Virus record (IMG/VR): IMGVR_UViG_3300022723_000262
Coordinates: 1-64,000 of that record
Direction: 5' to 3' (one strand)
Origin: a virus
Length of the DNA stretch: 64,000 bases
Shown here: piece after piece, positions 8,408-17,715 of the stretch
Layout of the letters: each line of letters opens with the position of its first letter
Position numbering within the stretch: position 1 is the stretch's first letter
Notes under the pieces: generated by a model
Told to the model about the DNA's origin: nothing
Database searches by the model: none
The model's input: only the letters and a program-made list of their open reading frames with translations
Position numbers and translations under genes: made by a program

Positions 8408-11400
8408 CTACAAATCCAGGTCGTCGAGGAGATCATCGATCCCGCCAGAGTCGATGCTGCCGTTTGCCTCATCGCGGGTGATGATGAGCGTACCGTTCGG
8501 TCCGCCGCCGTCCTCGCGCGGCAAGATCCCGTTGGCCTTGTACCAGGCAAGCTTCTTCTCCCACCGCTTGCGGTAACTGGGAACGTGCAGCATGCCGCAA
8601 TGTTCCCAGTAGTAGTTCTTCCCGGACTCCATATCTTCGATCGTGAAGTCGGGGTATTTCGTGACGCCATCGATTGTCAGCGGGCGTTCGTAAAGCAGCT
8701 CAATCCCTCGGCGCGTGATATGATCTGCGATGATGACCTCCGACTTGGATCGGACCATTTCGCCGCTCGACGTCCGGTGGATGAGGCTCTCCTCAAACAT
8801 CCGCCCGTCGATGGTGATGGGCGATGGTGCGGCGAATAGATTGGTCAACCGCTGCGCGGTATCAGAGCGGTCATCGGACGAGTACTTGCGCAGCTCGGAT
8901 CGCGGGCCTTGGTGCAAGATCACGACGCGGTCTTTCTGTCGCGTGAGCGCCGTGTAAAGCATTTCGCGCGACAGCACTCGGCACGGGTTGGGCATGACCA
9001 GGAAGACCGTGCCGAACTCGCTGCCTTGGCATTTGTGGACCGTGAGCGCGTAGGCCAATTCCAGGATGGCACTGCCTTCTTCCGAGAAGTCCCGGCTCGT
9101 GTAGTCGTACTTGAATCGTGGCTGCGAAGAAAACTCGACCTCCAGCTTCCAGCGAAAGTCGGGCAGGCCGCGTTTCCAGAAGAACCCTTCGACCATGCCA
9201 ATTTCGCCGTTGGCGATGTACGGGCTGTCCTTTTCGGGAAAAACCTTGCGGTGCCGGTTCCACCATTGAGTCGGATCGGTGTTCACGACGTTGATCACCT
9301 TGTCGCCGTACACAATCTCTTCCGGCCCCATCGGCTTGGGGTACTTGCGGTTTCGCTGCTTGCGCGACTCGTCGATCATTTCTTGGCGAAACTGTTTGTG
9401 GATTTGCCGATTGAGATCAGGCGCGCCATGCGGCCCCGTTTTCACTGGCGACAGAATCTGCCAGCATTCGGCCGCCTCAGCTGCGCCGAAATTGAAGAAC
9501 CGCTTGTCATTCCACTCCGTGCCCCCGAGGATTCTGTCGAACCCCACGATGTCGTCGGGCCCGTCGAGCTTCAATTCCTCAACAAGAATGTTGATCACCT
9601 TGGCACGCAACTCGTCCGGTGAGTCCCACTGCTCGAAGCGGACGTGGTCGCTTTTGCCGGTGCGAACGACAGTGTCGAAGACCTCGTCCTCGCCCGGCGC
9701 GATCGGCGATCCGCTGAACCACTCTGCCAACTGAAGGTCCTCGCGATCCTGGCCGGCTTGGCGTCGTCGGATCGTCAACTCGGCGTAGCCGGGTCCGACG
9801 CGCGGGAATCGCTCTCGGCCTCCTTCGGGCTCAAGGTGATTCGTGACGTCGACAAACGGCCGGCCAGAACCGATCGGCGGAAGCTGGCGCGGATCGCCGA
9901 TCAAGATCAGACGATGCACCCCTTTCAACGCCTGAATCAGCGCAGCGAACATCTCCTCGGTCAGCATGGACGACTCATCGATGATGACGGTGCGAGCACC
10001 GGCCTCGGCCGGCTTGTCCGACAGCTTGTAGCGACCAGTCGAGGCGTCATACCGGTGCGGACTGAGAAACTGGGCGATCGTGTAGCCCTTCAGTTTCAGA
10101 TCCTGCGTCGATTGTTCCATTCGCACCCGCGCCTTGCCGGTTGGCGCGAGCAACAGGACGCCGCCTTTGGCAATGTCCTTTTGCGAACAAAGGACCGAAA
10201 GCAGCGTCGTCTTGCCGGTGCCTGCCGGACCAATCAGGACGGAAATGCGGGACTCGGCGAGTTCCTTCAGCGCCGCGGTTTTCTCCTCACGCGCCTTCTC
10301 TTCAAGCTCGTCGCTCCCCTTCGCCCCCTTCTTCTTCAGGTGTTCGTCCAGCAGGGCCCGCCAATCCGCATTAACTTCCAATCGCGTGCCGCCAACGCGT
10401 TTGGTGACGGCTGAACGAATGACTGCTCCCATGTCGGCGAGTCGGCCAAGCTGGAGCGCTGGCGCATCGTTGGCCATCGGCACTTCCACGACGGCGTCGT
10501 CAAAATCGTCTTTTGCCACGTCGATCAGGTCTGAGTCAACTTCGCAGCTAGGCTCAAGAGTCAACCCACGGATGCGCTCGACCACTTCGTCCTGTGGCAG
10601 GAGCGTGCAGCCATTGCCCGATGCATCCTCGAGGACTTTCACCGTGAGTCCACGGACCCGTCGAGCGTCGGTTCCGGCGTCCAGAGCGCTAGGCTCAGGA
10701 AGCGGATGTTCCTTCCGAATGACCTCGTCGGGAAACACGCCACGGTCGACGGTCCAAACGCTGATCGGAGCGTCCGTCAGTCGCGTGAGTTCGTACAAGA
10801 GATAAGGATTGGCGAGGATGCCCTTCTCGTCGACTTCAAATCCGGCCTTCTTGCGGCGGATCGGGTCGTACAGCGTCTCGGCTTGGGCTTTGGTAATCTC
10901 AAATCGGCTCAGCAATTCAAGTAGCGCCCGCTTCTCCGGCTTCAATCGACTCCACTTCTCACGCAGGGTCTTGCCAATGCCGCTGGCCAAGTGCGCTGGC
11001 AGGTGCTTCTTCGGCGCATCAAATACTTGATCAACCAGCGGCCACGGGTTTGCGTTCTCCCCCGCCTTCTCGGCAACGTCGTGCGCAACGAACGTGCCAA
11101 GTTTCAGCCCAAAAGCCCATAGCGCCGCACCCAAACCTGGACACGGGCCGCGCACCTTCCAGAGTTCGTCAAGCCGATGATCAATCCATTCGATGCACTG
11201 GTCCCACGGTCCAGGCAGTTTTTCTTTCGCTCGTCGCAATGATTCAGCACAAGCCAGCAGGCTGGCAATTGCGGCGTCGTGCGTCACCAATTGCGATACG
11301 TGAGAGAATTCAAGGCTGCGGTCGTCGGGCGAGAACGCCGCGATCTCGGCTGGATCGAAGTCAGAGTCGGTCTTGGCTAGCTCGATGGCAGCATGGTAAG

Positions 11401-12139
11401 GCAGCAGGAATCCGTCTTTGAAATCTGGGCGAATGGAATGTTGCACCATCAACTCCCAGAGCATCGACCGGAGCTTGCCATCGAGATCCTTCGTGTTGTA
11501 CCGGTACTCTTGGCACGGCGCGATGTGCTTCACACGCCCCACGCCGATTAAGATGCGACTGCGGCCCGCATCCTCGACGAAGGGGACCTGCTTCGCATAA
11601 AAGAAACACAAGGACTCATCGGCGACGATGTGAGCTCGGAAACAGTCCAGTAGTGCGGTGTGATTCCGATAGTCCTGTATCCACTGAGTTGGAAACCCGA
11701 GGTCAGGTTCGCGCTCCGGCTGCACGTCGATCGCGTATTCCTCTCCCAAGCCAGGCATGGCATCGGCGAGCATCCAAGCGAACGGGATTGCGGCGGCGGA
11801 GTATTTCGGATGTCGTAGCGGCGTCGGGACAAAATGCGCATGCGCGCAGTCTTCGCCCCGGTTGTACGGATGGTTCTTCATCTTCGTGAATTCGAACGGA
11901 GCCATGAAACTGACTCGTTCGTCCACGCAGCACGGCCACTGGTTTTCAGCGAGATCATTGATGGACTGGCTGGCCACCGCTTGCTCGGCCGCGTCGTCTC
12001 GCGACTGCCCGATACGTTTCAATCGCAGGCAGGAATCATTAAGATGGGGCTGTGCGCAAACCCGTCCGTCCCAGGCGGTATCGTGCCAAGGGACACGGAT
12101 CGAAATGTGGCGAAGCGGGTATGTCTCAGGCATGACCAT
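8408..12139 (-). CDS. Large RecD-like SF1 helicase with C-terminal nuclease-like domain
   Basis: 1,243-aa protein. Residues 1-600 hold no motif I can name. The SF1 helicase core follows with Walker A GPAGTGKT (about 637-644), motif II region VIIDESSML and the late RecD/UvrD motif HKCQGSEF...YTALTRQKDRVV. Residues about 1110-1180 (SKSEVIIADHITRRG, then YPDFTIED and YYWEHCG) fit a PD-(D/E)XK-like or Vsr-like nuclease in which the usual Lys is not obvious. It lies 5 bases upstream of hsdR in the operon. DNA unwinding coupled to cleavage during defence is likely; the nuclease call is tentative. Confidence 0.82.
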   Translation of the reverse strand: MVMPETYPLRHISIRVPWHDTAWDGRVCAQPHLNDSCLRLKRIGQSRDDAAEQAVASQSINDLAENQWPCCVDERVSFMAPFEFTKMKNHPYNRGEDCAHAHFVPTPLRHPKYSAAAIPFAWMLADAMPGLGEEYAIDVQPEREPDLGFPTQWIQDYRNHTALLDCFRAHIVADESLCFFYAKQVPFVEDAGRSRILIGVGRVKHIAPCQEYRYNTKDLDGKLRSMLWELMVQHSIRPDFKDGFLLPYHAAIELAKTDSDFDPAEIAAFSPDDRSLEFSHVSQLVTHDAAIASLLACAESLRRAKEKLPGPWDQCIEWIDHRLDELWKVRGPCPGLGAALWAFGLKLGTFVAHDVAEKAGENANPWPLVDQVFDAPKKHLPAHLASGIGKTLREKWSRLKPEKRALLELLSRFEITKAQAETLYDPIRRKKAGFEVDEKGILANPYLLYELTRLTDAPISVWTVDRGVFPDEVIRKEHPLPEPSALDAGTDARRVRGLTVKVLEDASGNGCTLLPQDEVVERIRGLTLEPSCEVDSDLIDVAKDDFDDAVVEVPMANDAPALQLGRLADMGAVIRSAVTKRVGGTRLEVNADWRALLDEHLKKKGAKGSDELEEKAREEKTAALKELAESRISVLIGPAGTGKTTLLSVLCSQKDIAKGGVLLLAPTGKARVRMEQSTQDLKLKGYTIAQFLSPHRYDASTGRYKLSDKPAEAGARTVIIDESSMLTEEMFAALIQALKGVHRLILIGDPRQLPPIGSGRPFVDVTNHLEPEGGRERFPRVGPGYAELTIRRRQAGQDREDLQLAEWFSGSPIAPGEDEVFDTVVRTGKSDHVRFEQWDSPDELRAKVINILVEELKLDGPDDIVGFDRILGGTEWNDKRFFNFGAAEAAECWQILSPVKTGPHGAPDLNRQIHKQFRQEMIDESRKQRNRKYPKPMGPEEIVYGDKVINVVNTDPTQWWNRHRKVFPEKDSPYIANGEIGMVEGFFWKRGLPDFRWKLEVEFSSQPRFKYDYTSRDFSEEGSAILELAYALTVHKCQGSEFGTVFLVMPNPCRVLSREMLYTALTRQKDRVVILHQGPRSELRKYSSDDRSDTAQRLTNLFAAPSPITIDGRMFEESLIHRTSSGEMVRSKSEVIIADHITRRGIELLYERPLTIDGVTKYPDFTIEDMESGKNYYWEHCGMLHVPSYRKRWEKKLAWYKANGILPREDGGGPNGTLIITRDEANGSIDSGGIDDLLDDLDL

Positions 12140-12165
12140 CGTCCATGTTTAGAAAACTGTGATGC

Positions 12166-12203
12166 ACAGCGTATCGTCTGCAGGCGTCAGCTTTGCTGGG
12201 CAT
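12166..12203 (-). pseudogene. Remnant of an hsdR 5' end
   Basis: An ATG at 12203 (minus) opens a short frame that reads MPSKADACRRYAV before diverging and stopping near 12126. This matches the start of the intact HsdR (MPNEADTCRRYVV). At DNA level 12166-12203 matches 8365-8402 at 32 of 38 positions. The remnant sits just upstream of the RecD-like gene, so the 3.7-kb helicase gene is bracketed by two copies of an hsdR start. This is best explained by insertion of that gene in front of hsdR, or by loss of another hsdR copy. Confidence 0.72.
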
Positions 12204-12206
12204 AAG

Positions 12207-12953
12207 TCACGTCTGATCGTCTGGTACATCGGCGTCACATTCATCAACGACGTCTGGTCCGCCCTTTGGAGAATTTGGACGCGGTCCGCAACGCAGGCAC
12301 TTCCCGTCCACGAACCACCAGGCATCAAGGCAGTATGCCCTCGCGATACTGTCTGTGGTGACTGACTTCGCAGCCTTCTGCGTTAAGAAGATGACCGGCG
12401 GCAGCCAGCCGTCCACAGCGACGTCATTCCTAAAATCTGCGATGAGTTGCGGCCGGTCATTTCGAACGAAGAAGTTTCTGTTCTTCATGCCTCTGGCCTT
12501 GTGGATGTGGCAGAGCATGTCAAGGACGATGATTCCCGCAAATCCGTCGTTATCATGCCTCTCGATCCTTCGGAGACTTTCAGGCGTCGCCAATACGATA
12601 TTGGAAAACGACTGAGGCAGTCTTAGCGTCGTAACTGCCACACGGGCTAACTGATCTTCTCGGAGCCACCGCTGGATGAGGACGGCGGCCATTTTCTTTG
12701 TCGCCGCGACGACGATCCATTGACTGCCCGGAGTCGCATCGTGCAGCGCGCGAATGACGTCGATTGTGCCACCCAACGGCTTGCAGTCCCCTACAAACAC
12801 ACCGACGTTGTTTGTGCCCAGGGTCCAGGCTGTTTCCGCATTCAGCTCAAACCACCCCAAACGATTCTCCTCGAGCCGGGTTATCCGTGGACCACGAATC
12901 CATGCATCCCGATAACGACTCGCCACGTTTCCCGGTAGCCGTTCGCTGCTCAT
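12207..12953 (-). CDS. Degenerate SF2-helicase-like protein of the defence operon
   Basis: About 248 aa from the ATG at 12953, which lies 8 bases after the stop of the YprA-type helicase. The middle keeps the cadence of an SF2 helicase: SQWIVVAATKKMAAVL (motif Ia-like), NIVLATPESLRRI (motif Ib-like) and AGIIVLDMLCHIHKARG where an active enzyme would have DExH. No Gly-Lys-Thr Walker A is present. It is therefore probably an inactive helicase fold acting as a partner or scaffold. The C-terminus has one CxxC and a Pro/Asp-rich tail. The fold assignment is from pattern only. Confidence 0.6.
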   Translation of the reverse strand: MSSERLPGNVASRYRDAWIRGPRITRLEENRLGWFELNAETAWTLGTNNVGVFVGDCKPLGGTIDVIRALHDATPGSQWIVVAATKKMAAVLIQRWLREDQLARVAVTTLRLPQSFSNIVLATPESLRRIERHDNDGFAGIIVLDMLCHIHKARGMKNRNFFVRNDRPQLIADFRNDVAVDGWLPPVIFLTQKAAKSVTTDSIARAYCLDAWWFVDGKCLRCGPRPNSPKGGPDVVDECDADVPDDQT

Positions 12954-12961
12954 CAATCCAC

Positions 12962-15379
12962 TCAGCTCAATTTGTGGCCGCAGTTTTTGCAAAATCTGTC
13001 GCCCTTAGTGATGTTGCTGTTGCAGGCGGGGCAGGTAGCAATCGCATCCGGAGCGAGCGTGGCTGCAGCATCGCTGCTTCGTTCTGTGACTTTTGGCTCC
13101 CCAACTGCCATCTCGTCATGAATCATCTGGAGAAGCTTCGTCGTAGCGTCCTTGCTAGCTGGCTCGTCTATCCGTGGATTGGCGATGCATCGAAAACATC
13201 CCGAATCTTCTTTGCAGTCGCATGTCTTCAATCTCTCCAAAGCCTTTTCGATCAAGACTTGAATCTTGTCGAAGGCCCCGGTCGTTAGGTCTACTCCGTC
13301 GTAGACACTGTCGTAGAGGTAGATCACAGCGTTGCCGTCTTTCAAGACTTCGCTGAAGGAAGAGAAGTCCTGAATGTCGCAGGGGCCGCTCACGGTGGGA
13401 AACAGGCTCGACAGCAACCGTTCGCACGACGTCAAGGCCGACGCCGCCTGGCGTGGCCCTACCGCCGCGACGGCATCGTCCCAAAGAGATTTGCGAATCA
13501 GCACCTGTGTGGCGACGGTTGGCAGTGTATGGGCTGGCATACCAGCGGAACCCTGCCATTGCTGAATGACATTACCTGATCGGTCTTTTTCCGCGACGGC
13601 GACGATGAATTCGGTTACATCAATATCAACGGTGGCAATTGTTAGATCTGGGTAGTCCGCCACCGAATTTCGTCGCTTGAGACGAATCTGCTTCTGAATG
13701 AACGGCGATGTCTCGTTCCATGAGTACTCGCGGTCGAGCCTCACAATTTTCTTCCCTTTGATCACGTCCTTTACCCGATACCCGACACCTCCGTGTCGGT
13801 AGATAGCATTTCGATATGCCTCGCGAAGCAAATGAAAATCATCGATTTCACCGATCTTCTCTGACCCACATTCAAGCGAGTACGACCCCTCGCCCATACT
13901 TCGAATATTGACCTCCGAATGTGGGTCGGATCGATAAAAGATGTCGTCATCAAGTGAACCGCTGGCACGAAGCTCGGCAACCGTCTTGATGGAATCGCCC
14001 AACGCTCCGAGGTGTAGCCTGTCGTCGACACCGCCGACCTCGCTCACTGCGCACGCGTAGTGACAATACACGACCCGACGGTTGGAGAGGTTAAGCGCGA
14101 GAGGCTCATTCTCTTTAGCGAATAGCTCGTCCGGATGATCCGCATAATACGAATCGATGGGCGTATCAGCCGGAACGAGAATAATCCCCCCTTCTTTTCC
14201 TGCTCGCGCAACGCGACCAGCGCGCTGCCAGAGACTCATCATGCTACTCGGAACCCCAACACAGACGACAACGTCAAGAGCGCCGATGTCGATCCCAAGC
14301 TCCAATGCGCTGGTGGAGAAGACCAAGCGAACCGACTTATCGCGTAGCCCTGCTTCGATTGCTTCACGTTCTTGCGCCGAAAGGCCAGCGCGATATACCT
14401 TGACGAACGGCAATTCGTCATCCTTAGATGAGAGCACACGGGCCATCATCCGTTCGGCGGCGAGACGGCTCGGGCAAAAAGCAAGGACGCTGAGGCCTTT
14501 CTTCGCAAGGCTGAGGGCGATCTTCCGTCCCAGGTCGTAAAAATGATCGTGGCCGCTAAGCATCCAGAACTTCTTACGCCCTTGAATGCTGCCATCCTTG
14601 TCTGGTCCTACCTCGTGAAACGGCAGACCAGTCAGTTTCTCTAGGTGTTCTCGCGGATCACGTATCGTGGCAGACGTGGCGACGAACGTCGGGTTCGAGC
14701 CGTGGATTTCGCAGATCTGTCGAAGCCTCCGAAGAATATAGGCGACATTGGTCCCAAAAATCCCGCGGTATTCGTGGCACTCGTCGATAATCGCGTAACG
14801 AAGATGCGCGAAAAAACGGGCCCATTTTGGGTCATGATGCTGCAAAATGCCGATGTGGAGCATGTCAGGATTAGTCAGGGCGACCTGTACCTGGTCTCGC
14901 ACGTCGTTCCTCACACCCTGCGGGGTCGAGCCATCGTATCGGCTGATCAAGTGAGGCCGAGAGGCGATTCTCTTCGAGATCGCATCTAGTTGCAGGGCGG
15001 TCTCTTTCAGTTTGGAAAACTGATCATTTGCGAGCGCCTTCTGCGGGTAAATAAACAAAGCGGTCGCGTCTCGGTCTCGCAGAAGTGCGTCGAACACGGG
15101 TGCCGAATAGATCAGCGACTTTCCGGACGACGTTTGTGTTGCAACAACGGTGTTGTTCCTAGAGAGGATCTGGCGAATTGCCAGCGCTTGGTGCTGGAAG
15201 AACCCGTCCGGAAACTCGTGTTCAAGCAGGTGGCGAAGGTCGTCGTGCAGGTCAATGTCTGAAACCGGAAGAAAGTGTCCTGCGGTCGGTCCGGTCGCGG
15301 GCGGATCATGGTGAACCGTAATGTCACCTTGCTCTGATAGCACTGTTGTAATGCGTGCGATCACTGATTCCGACGCCAT
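12962..15379 (-). CDS. YprA/MrfA-type DEAD/DEAH helicase with DUF1998-type C-terminus and zinc ribbon
   Basis: About 805 aa. Motifs in order: Walker A TQTSSGKS, DEAH-type IIDECHEYRG, then GVPSSMMSLWQRAGRVARAG (motif VI). A four-Cys cluster (CDCKEDSGCFRC) follows that is typical of DUF1998/MrfA helicases, and a C-terminal zinc ribbon (CPAC...CKNC). The frame is open from a TTG at 15427, but the ATG at 15379 is preceded at 8 bases by GGAGG and is chosen. Relatives repair DNA crosslinks (MrfA) or act in anti-phage systems (Druantia, DISARM). As first gene of the operon, it probably supplies the main dsDNA translocase. Confidence 0.85.
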   Translation of the reverse strand: MASESVIARITTVLSEQGDITVHHDPPATGPTAGHFLPVSDIDLHDDLRHLLEHEFPDGFFQHQALAIRQILSRNNTVVATQTSSGKSLIYSAPVFDALLRDRDATALFIYPQKALANDQFSKLKETALQLDAISKRIASRPHLISRYDGSTPQGVRNDVRDQVQVALTNPDMLHIGILQHHDPKWARFFAHLRYAIIDECHEYRGIFGTNVAYILRRLRQICEIHGSNPTFVATSATIRDPREHLEKLTGLPFHEVGPDKDGSIQGRKKFWMLSGHDHFYDLGRKIALSLAKKGLSVLAFCPSRLAAERMMARVLSSKDDELPFVKVYRAGLSAQEREAIEAGLRDKSVRLVFSTSALELGIDIGALDVVVCVGVPSSMMSLWQRAGRVARAGKEGGIILVPADTPIDSYYADHPDELFAKENEPLALNLSNRRVVYCHYACAVSEVGGVDDRLHLGALGDSIKTVAELRASGSLDDDIFYRSDPHSEVNIRSMGEGSYSLECGSEKIGEIDDFHLLREAYRNAIYRHGGVGYRVKDVIKGKKIVRLDREYSWNETSPFIQKQIRLKRRNSVADYPDLTIATVDIDVTEFIVAVAEKDRSGNVIQQWQGSAGMPAHTLPTVATQVLIRKSLWDDAVAAVGPRQAASALTSCERLLSSLFPTVSGPCDIQDFSSFSEVLKDGNAVIYLYDSVYDGVDLTTGAFDKIQVLIEKALERLKTCDCKEDSGCFRCIANPRIDEPASKDATTKLLQMIHDEMAVGEPKVTERSSDAAATLAPDAIATCPACNSNITKGDRFCKNCGHKLS

Positions 15380-15642
15380 CACCAATGCCTCCGGAAAGGG
15401 CACGGAACTGAATTGCACCCCCTTCAAGGTGGAGTGCGGACAGTGCAGCTGTTCGTGCCATGTTTATCAAACACCGAACATCTTATCCGACCGCAAGGTT
15501 ATGTCTATCCCCAGGGCAAGAAAAGTGCCGGTGATGCATGCAAGGCATTGCAATACAGCAACTTACAGAAGAAGCCTGGCGACGTATTCACTGCGGACAG
15601 GATGCCGGCGACGAGTGGAGTGATGACGTGCGTTGCTGCTCC
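15380..15642. other. Intergenic region upstream of the helicase operon
   Basis: About 260 bases without a convincing gene. Short frames exist on both strands but have no start signals or family resemblance. The promoter of the leftward operon is expected here; I could not fix a clear -35/-10 pair. A GACATAACC string near 15500 (minus) partly resembles the phage promoter motif but lacks the rest of it. Confidence 0.4.
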
Positions 15643-15815
15643 GGGCGGAGCAGTTTTTCGAGGATCGCGGGCTTGCCGGCGGTGACGCGGGGGGAGGAAG
15701 AGAAGCTCCTCCTGGATGTCGGGGGCGAGGAGCGCCAGGTTCAGGATCTGGGACCTATGGGACTGGGCGAGGTGGCCGGCGGGCCAGTTTCATCACGTCG
15801 GAAACTTCGCGGGTG
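15643..15815 (-). pseudogene. Decayed copy of the recombinase-linked HTH gene
   Basis: This stretch aligns with the interior of the intact gene at 17716-18120 (match region about 17793-17962). The minus strand still encodes DIQEELLFLP, as in the intact protein, but a one-base insertion in a G-run around 15690 shifts the frame, and the ends are missing. It is a relic of a second, related recombinase cassette. Together with the intact copy it brackets the TcmP-DUF5131 gene pair in the same orientation. Confidence 0.75.
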
Positions 15816-15831
15816 AAACGAAGCTACGGCA

Positions 15832-16734
15832 TCAGATCGTTTCGCCGGCGCCGAGAATGTGATCGGCGATCCTCGCTCCGGTCCGTTTCGGCGAAGCGAG
15901 CATGAGGTAGTAAAGGTGCCCGCGCCGTGTGTTGCGAATCAGTGCTGCCTTGGTGACGTGTCCGAACGCAGCTCGCAGCCGGCCCTGATACCACTTTACA
16001 AGGCGTTTGCCGGATTGCTCGATCTTCTCCTCCGCATCGCCGAAGAAAGTGCGAGTCGTGCGGTAAACAACGTCGAACCACTCTGGCGAACCGAAGTACT
16101 CGTCGAGCATGGCACGTCGCTGGTCCGTTATCTTCCCGGTATCGCGCGGCAGCAATCGCTGAATCGCCATACCGACGGGGAAATTCAGGAACACCTCAAT
16201 CGCTTCGGTTTGTCCGAGCAATTCCAACGTCCGCCAAGGGACTTGCATGCCGAACGGATCGAGGAACACCAGCGCCCGATTGCACCTCCAATCGACCTTC
16301 GGGTTGGCCACGACATTCTTCTGCAGATACCCGTTGCAGTCCTGCTGTCGAATGCGGATGGTCCGACTCTCACCGAATTGTTCCTTCAACGACTCGAGCT
16401 GAGCGACACGGGTTGGCGAGCGGTCAATAAAGACGTAGCCGGTGAAAGGGTGTTGGATGTTCAGCGCGACACGGGGAGAACCAGCGAGGAATTGCTGCTG
16501 TTCCTCTTGTGCCTGACCGAAGCTGGCGACGTCCACAAGTGGATTCGTTTTCGTGCGAGACTGGCCACGTTCTTTCTTCCGCACTTCGTGTTCGCCCGGA
16601 CCAGCGAAAGCATCGATGTAGTAGAACCCCTCACACCACTGCTGATCCTTCATGATCGTGGTGTAGGCACTCAAGTACTTTCCCAACCGATCGAGTTTGT
16701 CAGCGGCCCAAGGGCCAACTACGCTGTCTGCCAT
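15832..16734 (-). CDS. tcmP: Three-Cys-motif partner protein TcmP
   Basis: 300-aa protein with the TcmP hallmarks: an N-terminal VGPWAADKLDRLGKYLSAY segment, then CEGFYYIDAFAGPGEHE, which looks like a Rossmann-type methyltransferase motif I, and NPLVDVA. Members are found next to a three-Cys-motif protein, here the DUF5131 gene 13 bases upstream, so the pair is complete. No biochemical role is firmly known; SAM binding or nucleic-acid modification is suggested by the DAFAGPG loop. Neighbouring relics of a mobile element mark it as transferred cargo. Confidence 0.88.
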   Translation of the reverse strand: MADSVVGPWAADKLDRLGKYLSAYTTIMKDQQWCEGFYYIDAFAGPGEHEVRKKERGQSRTKTNPLVDVASFGQAQEEQQQFLAGSPRVALNIQHPFTGYVFIDRSPTRVAQLESLKEQFGESRTIRIRQQDCNGYLQKNVVANPKVDWRCNRALVFLDPFGMQVPWRTLELLGQTEAIEVFLNFPVGMAIQRLLPRDTGKITDQRRAMLDEYFGSPEWFDVVYRTTRTFFGDAEEKIEQSGKRLVKWYQGRLRAAFGHVTKAALIRNTRRGHLYYLMLASPKRTGARIADHILGAGETI

Positions 16735-16747
16735 GTCTGCCCGCGCC

Positions 16748-17575
16748 TTATGCGGTTTGTCGATTGGGTAGCGCCGGAGTCAACGGCCAGGAGTCAGCAA
16801 GGGAAGCAGCGAGTTGCTTCCGCGTTGCTACATCTGGGACGGCGCTACGAGTGACGCGCGGGAACTCATCGTAAGTGCGTCCGTCGAGTTCGCGTCCATT
16901 CTGGCTCTTGCGAACGCCTCCCCACTGCTTGAAGAAGAATGGCACCTTCGCCTTCCGGCACTGTCGCCGGATGTTCAATACCCACGACTTGTCCATCGGT
17001 CTGGCCCCAGCGCCGCTTTCACCGCCAACGATCACCCAGTTGATGCCAGTGAAGTCGACGTCGCCTAGATCTTCCAGGAGAGGTTCCACCGACAAGAATG
17101 CCATCGCCGGGTTCGTCTGGCGAAGATGGGCTATGCGAGGTACACCATGCCGTTGGTTTTCGACGCTAACGCCCCACCAGATATGTGGCAACTCGGCTGC
17201 GAAGCGAAGCTTGGTTGTGAGCAGGTCGCGCATTCGCTCGGAGCGTTTCGTGAGCACCTGATAGATGTGCCAGTCTGCCGTCGCCATCGTTCTGGCAACG
17301 AGTTCGATGTAGGCATCAGGCACGTCCTTGTGGAATAGGTCGCTCATCGAATTCACGAACACCATGCGCTGCTTCGACCACGTGATGGGTTCGGTCAGTT
17401 TCTCCGGCACCAGCCGCAGGTCGAAGCCCTGCTCGTAGGGATGGCCGGGCACGCCGCGAAATCGCTCGGCAAACGTCTCGGCGTAGCAGTGGGCGCAGCC
17501 GGGACTGATCTTGGTGCAGCCACGCACAGGGTTCCAGGTCGCGTCCGTCCATTCGATCTTGGAGTTCGCGCTCAT
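16748..17575 (-). CDS. DUF5131 / phage Gp37-Gp68 family three-Cys-motif protein
   Basis: 275-aa protein starting MSANSKIEWTDATWNPVRGC. The three-Cys motif is C-x6-C-x2-C (GCTKISPGCAHCYAE), a spaced variant of the radical-SAM [4Fe-4S] motif. The family (Gp37/Gp68, DUF5131) also contains VNSMSDLFHKDVP and the GGESGAGARPMDK segment seen here. It is probably an iron-sulfur enzyme acting with TcmP downstream. The start is supported by GGGAGGG 5 bases upstream and a promoter-like pair at 17602-17631. Reaction and substrate are unknown. Confidence 0.9.
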   Translation of the reverse strand: MSANSKIEWTDATWNPVRGCTKISPGCAHCYAETFAERFRGVPGHPYEQGFDLRLVPEKLTEPITWSKQRMVFVNSMSDLFHKDVPDAYIELVARTMATADWHIYQVLTKRSERMRDLLTTKLRFAAELPHIWWGVSVENQRHGVPRIAHLRQTNPAMAFLSVEPLLEDLGDVDFTGINWVIVGGESGAGARPMDKSWVLNIRRQCRKAKVPFFFKQWGGVRKSQNGRELDGRTYDEFPRVTRSAVPDVATRKQLAASLADSWPLTPALPNRQTA

Positions 17576-17601
17576 CGTGGCCCTCCCCGTGTGTTTCCGG
17601 A

Positions 17602-17631
17602 ATTGTAGTGTACAAATGTATCCATCGACAA
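17602..17631 (-). promoter_or_regulatory. Probable promoter of the DUF5131-tcmP pair
   Basis: On the minus strand TTGTCG and TACAAT are separated by 18 bases, close to the housekeeping-sigma consensus. The -10 element lies 26 bases upstream of the DUF5131 ATG, which has a strong ribosome-binding site. Seen by eye only. Confidence 0.45.
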
Positions 17632-17715
17632 GTGCCCGCCGCAGAATTGACCTTAATTTAATAGGTAACGACTTGCGGCAAATACTCCCAGATCAGTTTG
17701 TTCACCGCCGCAACC

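Noticed and set aside
15495-15512. GACATAACC near 15500 (minus) and near 30632 (plus), resembling part of the 46-bp motif.
   Set aside because: Only the TAACC end matches; the GCGCGCAGT and CGGCAT parts are absent.
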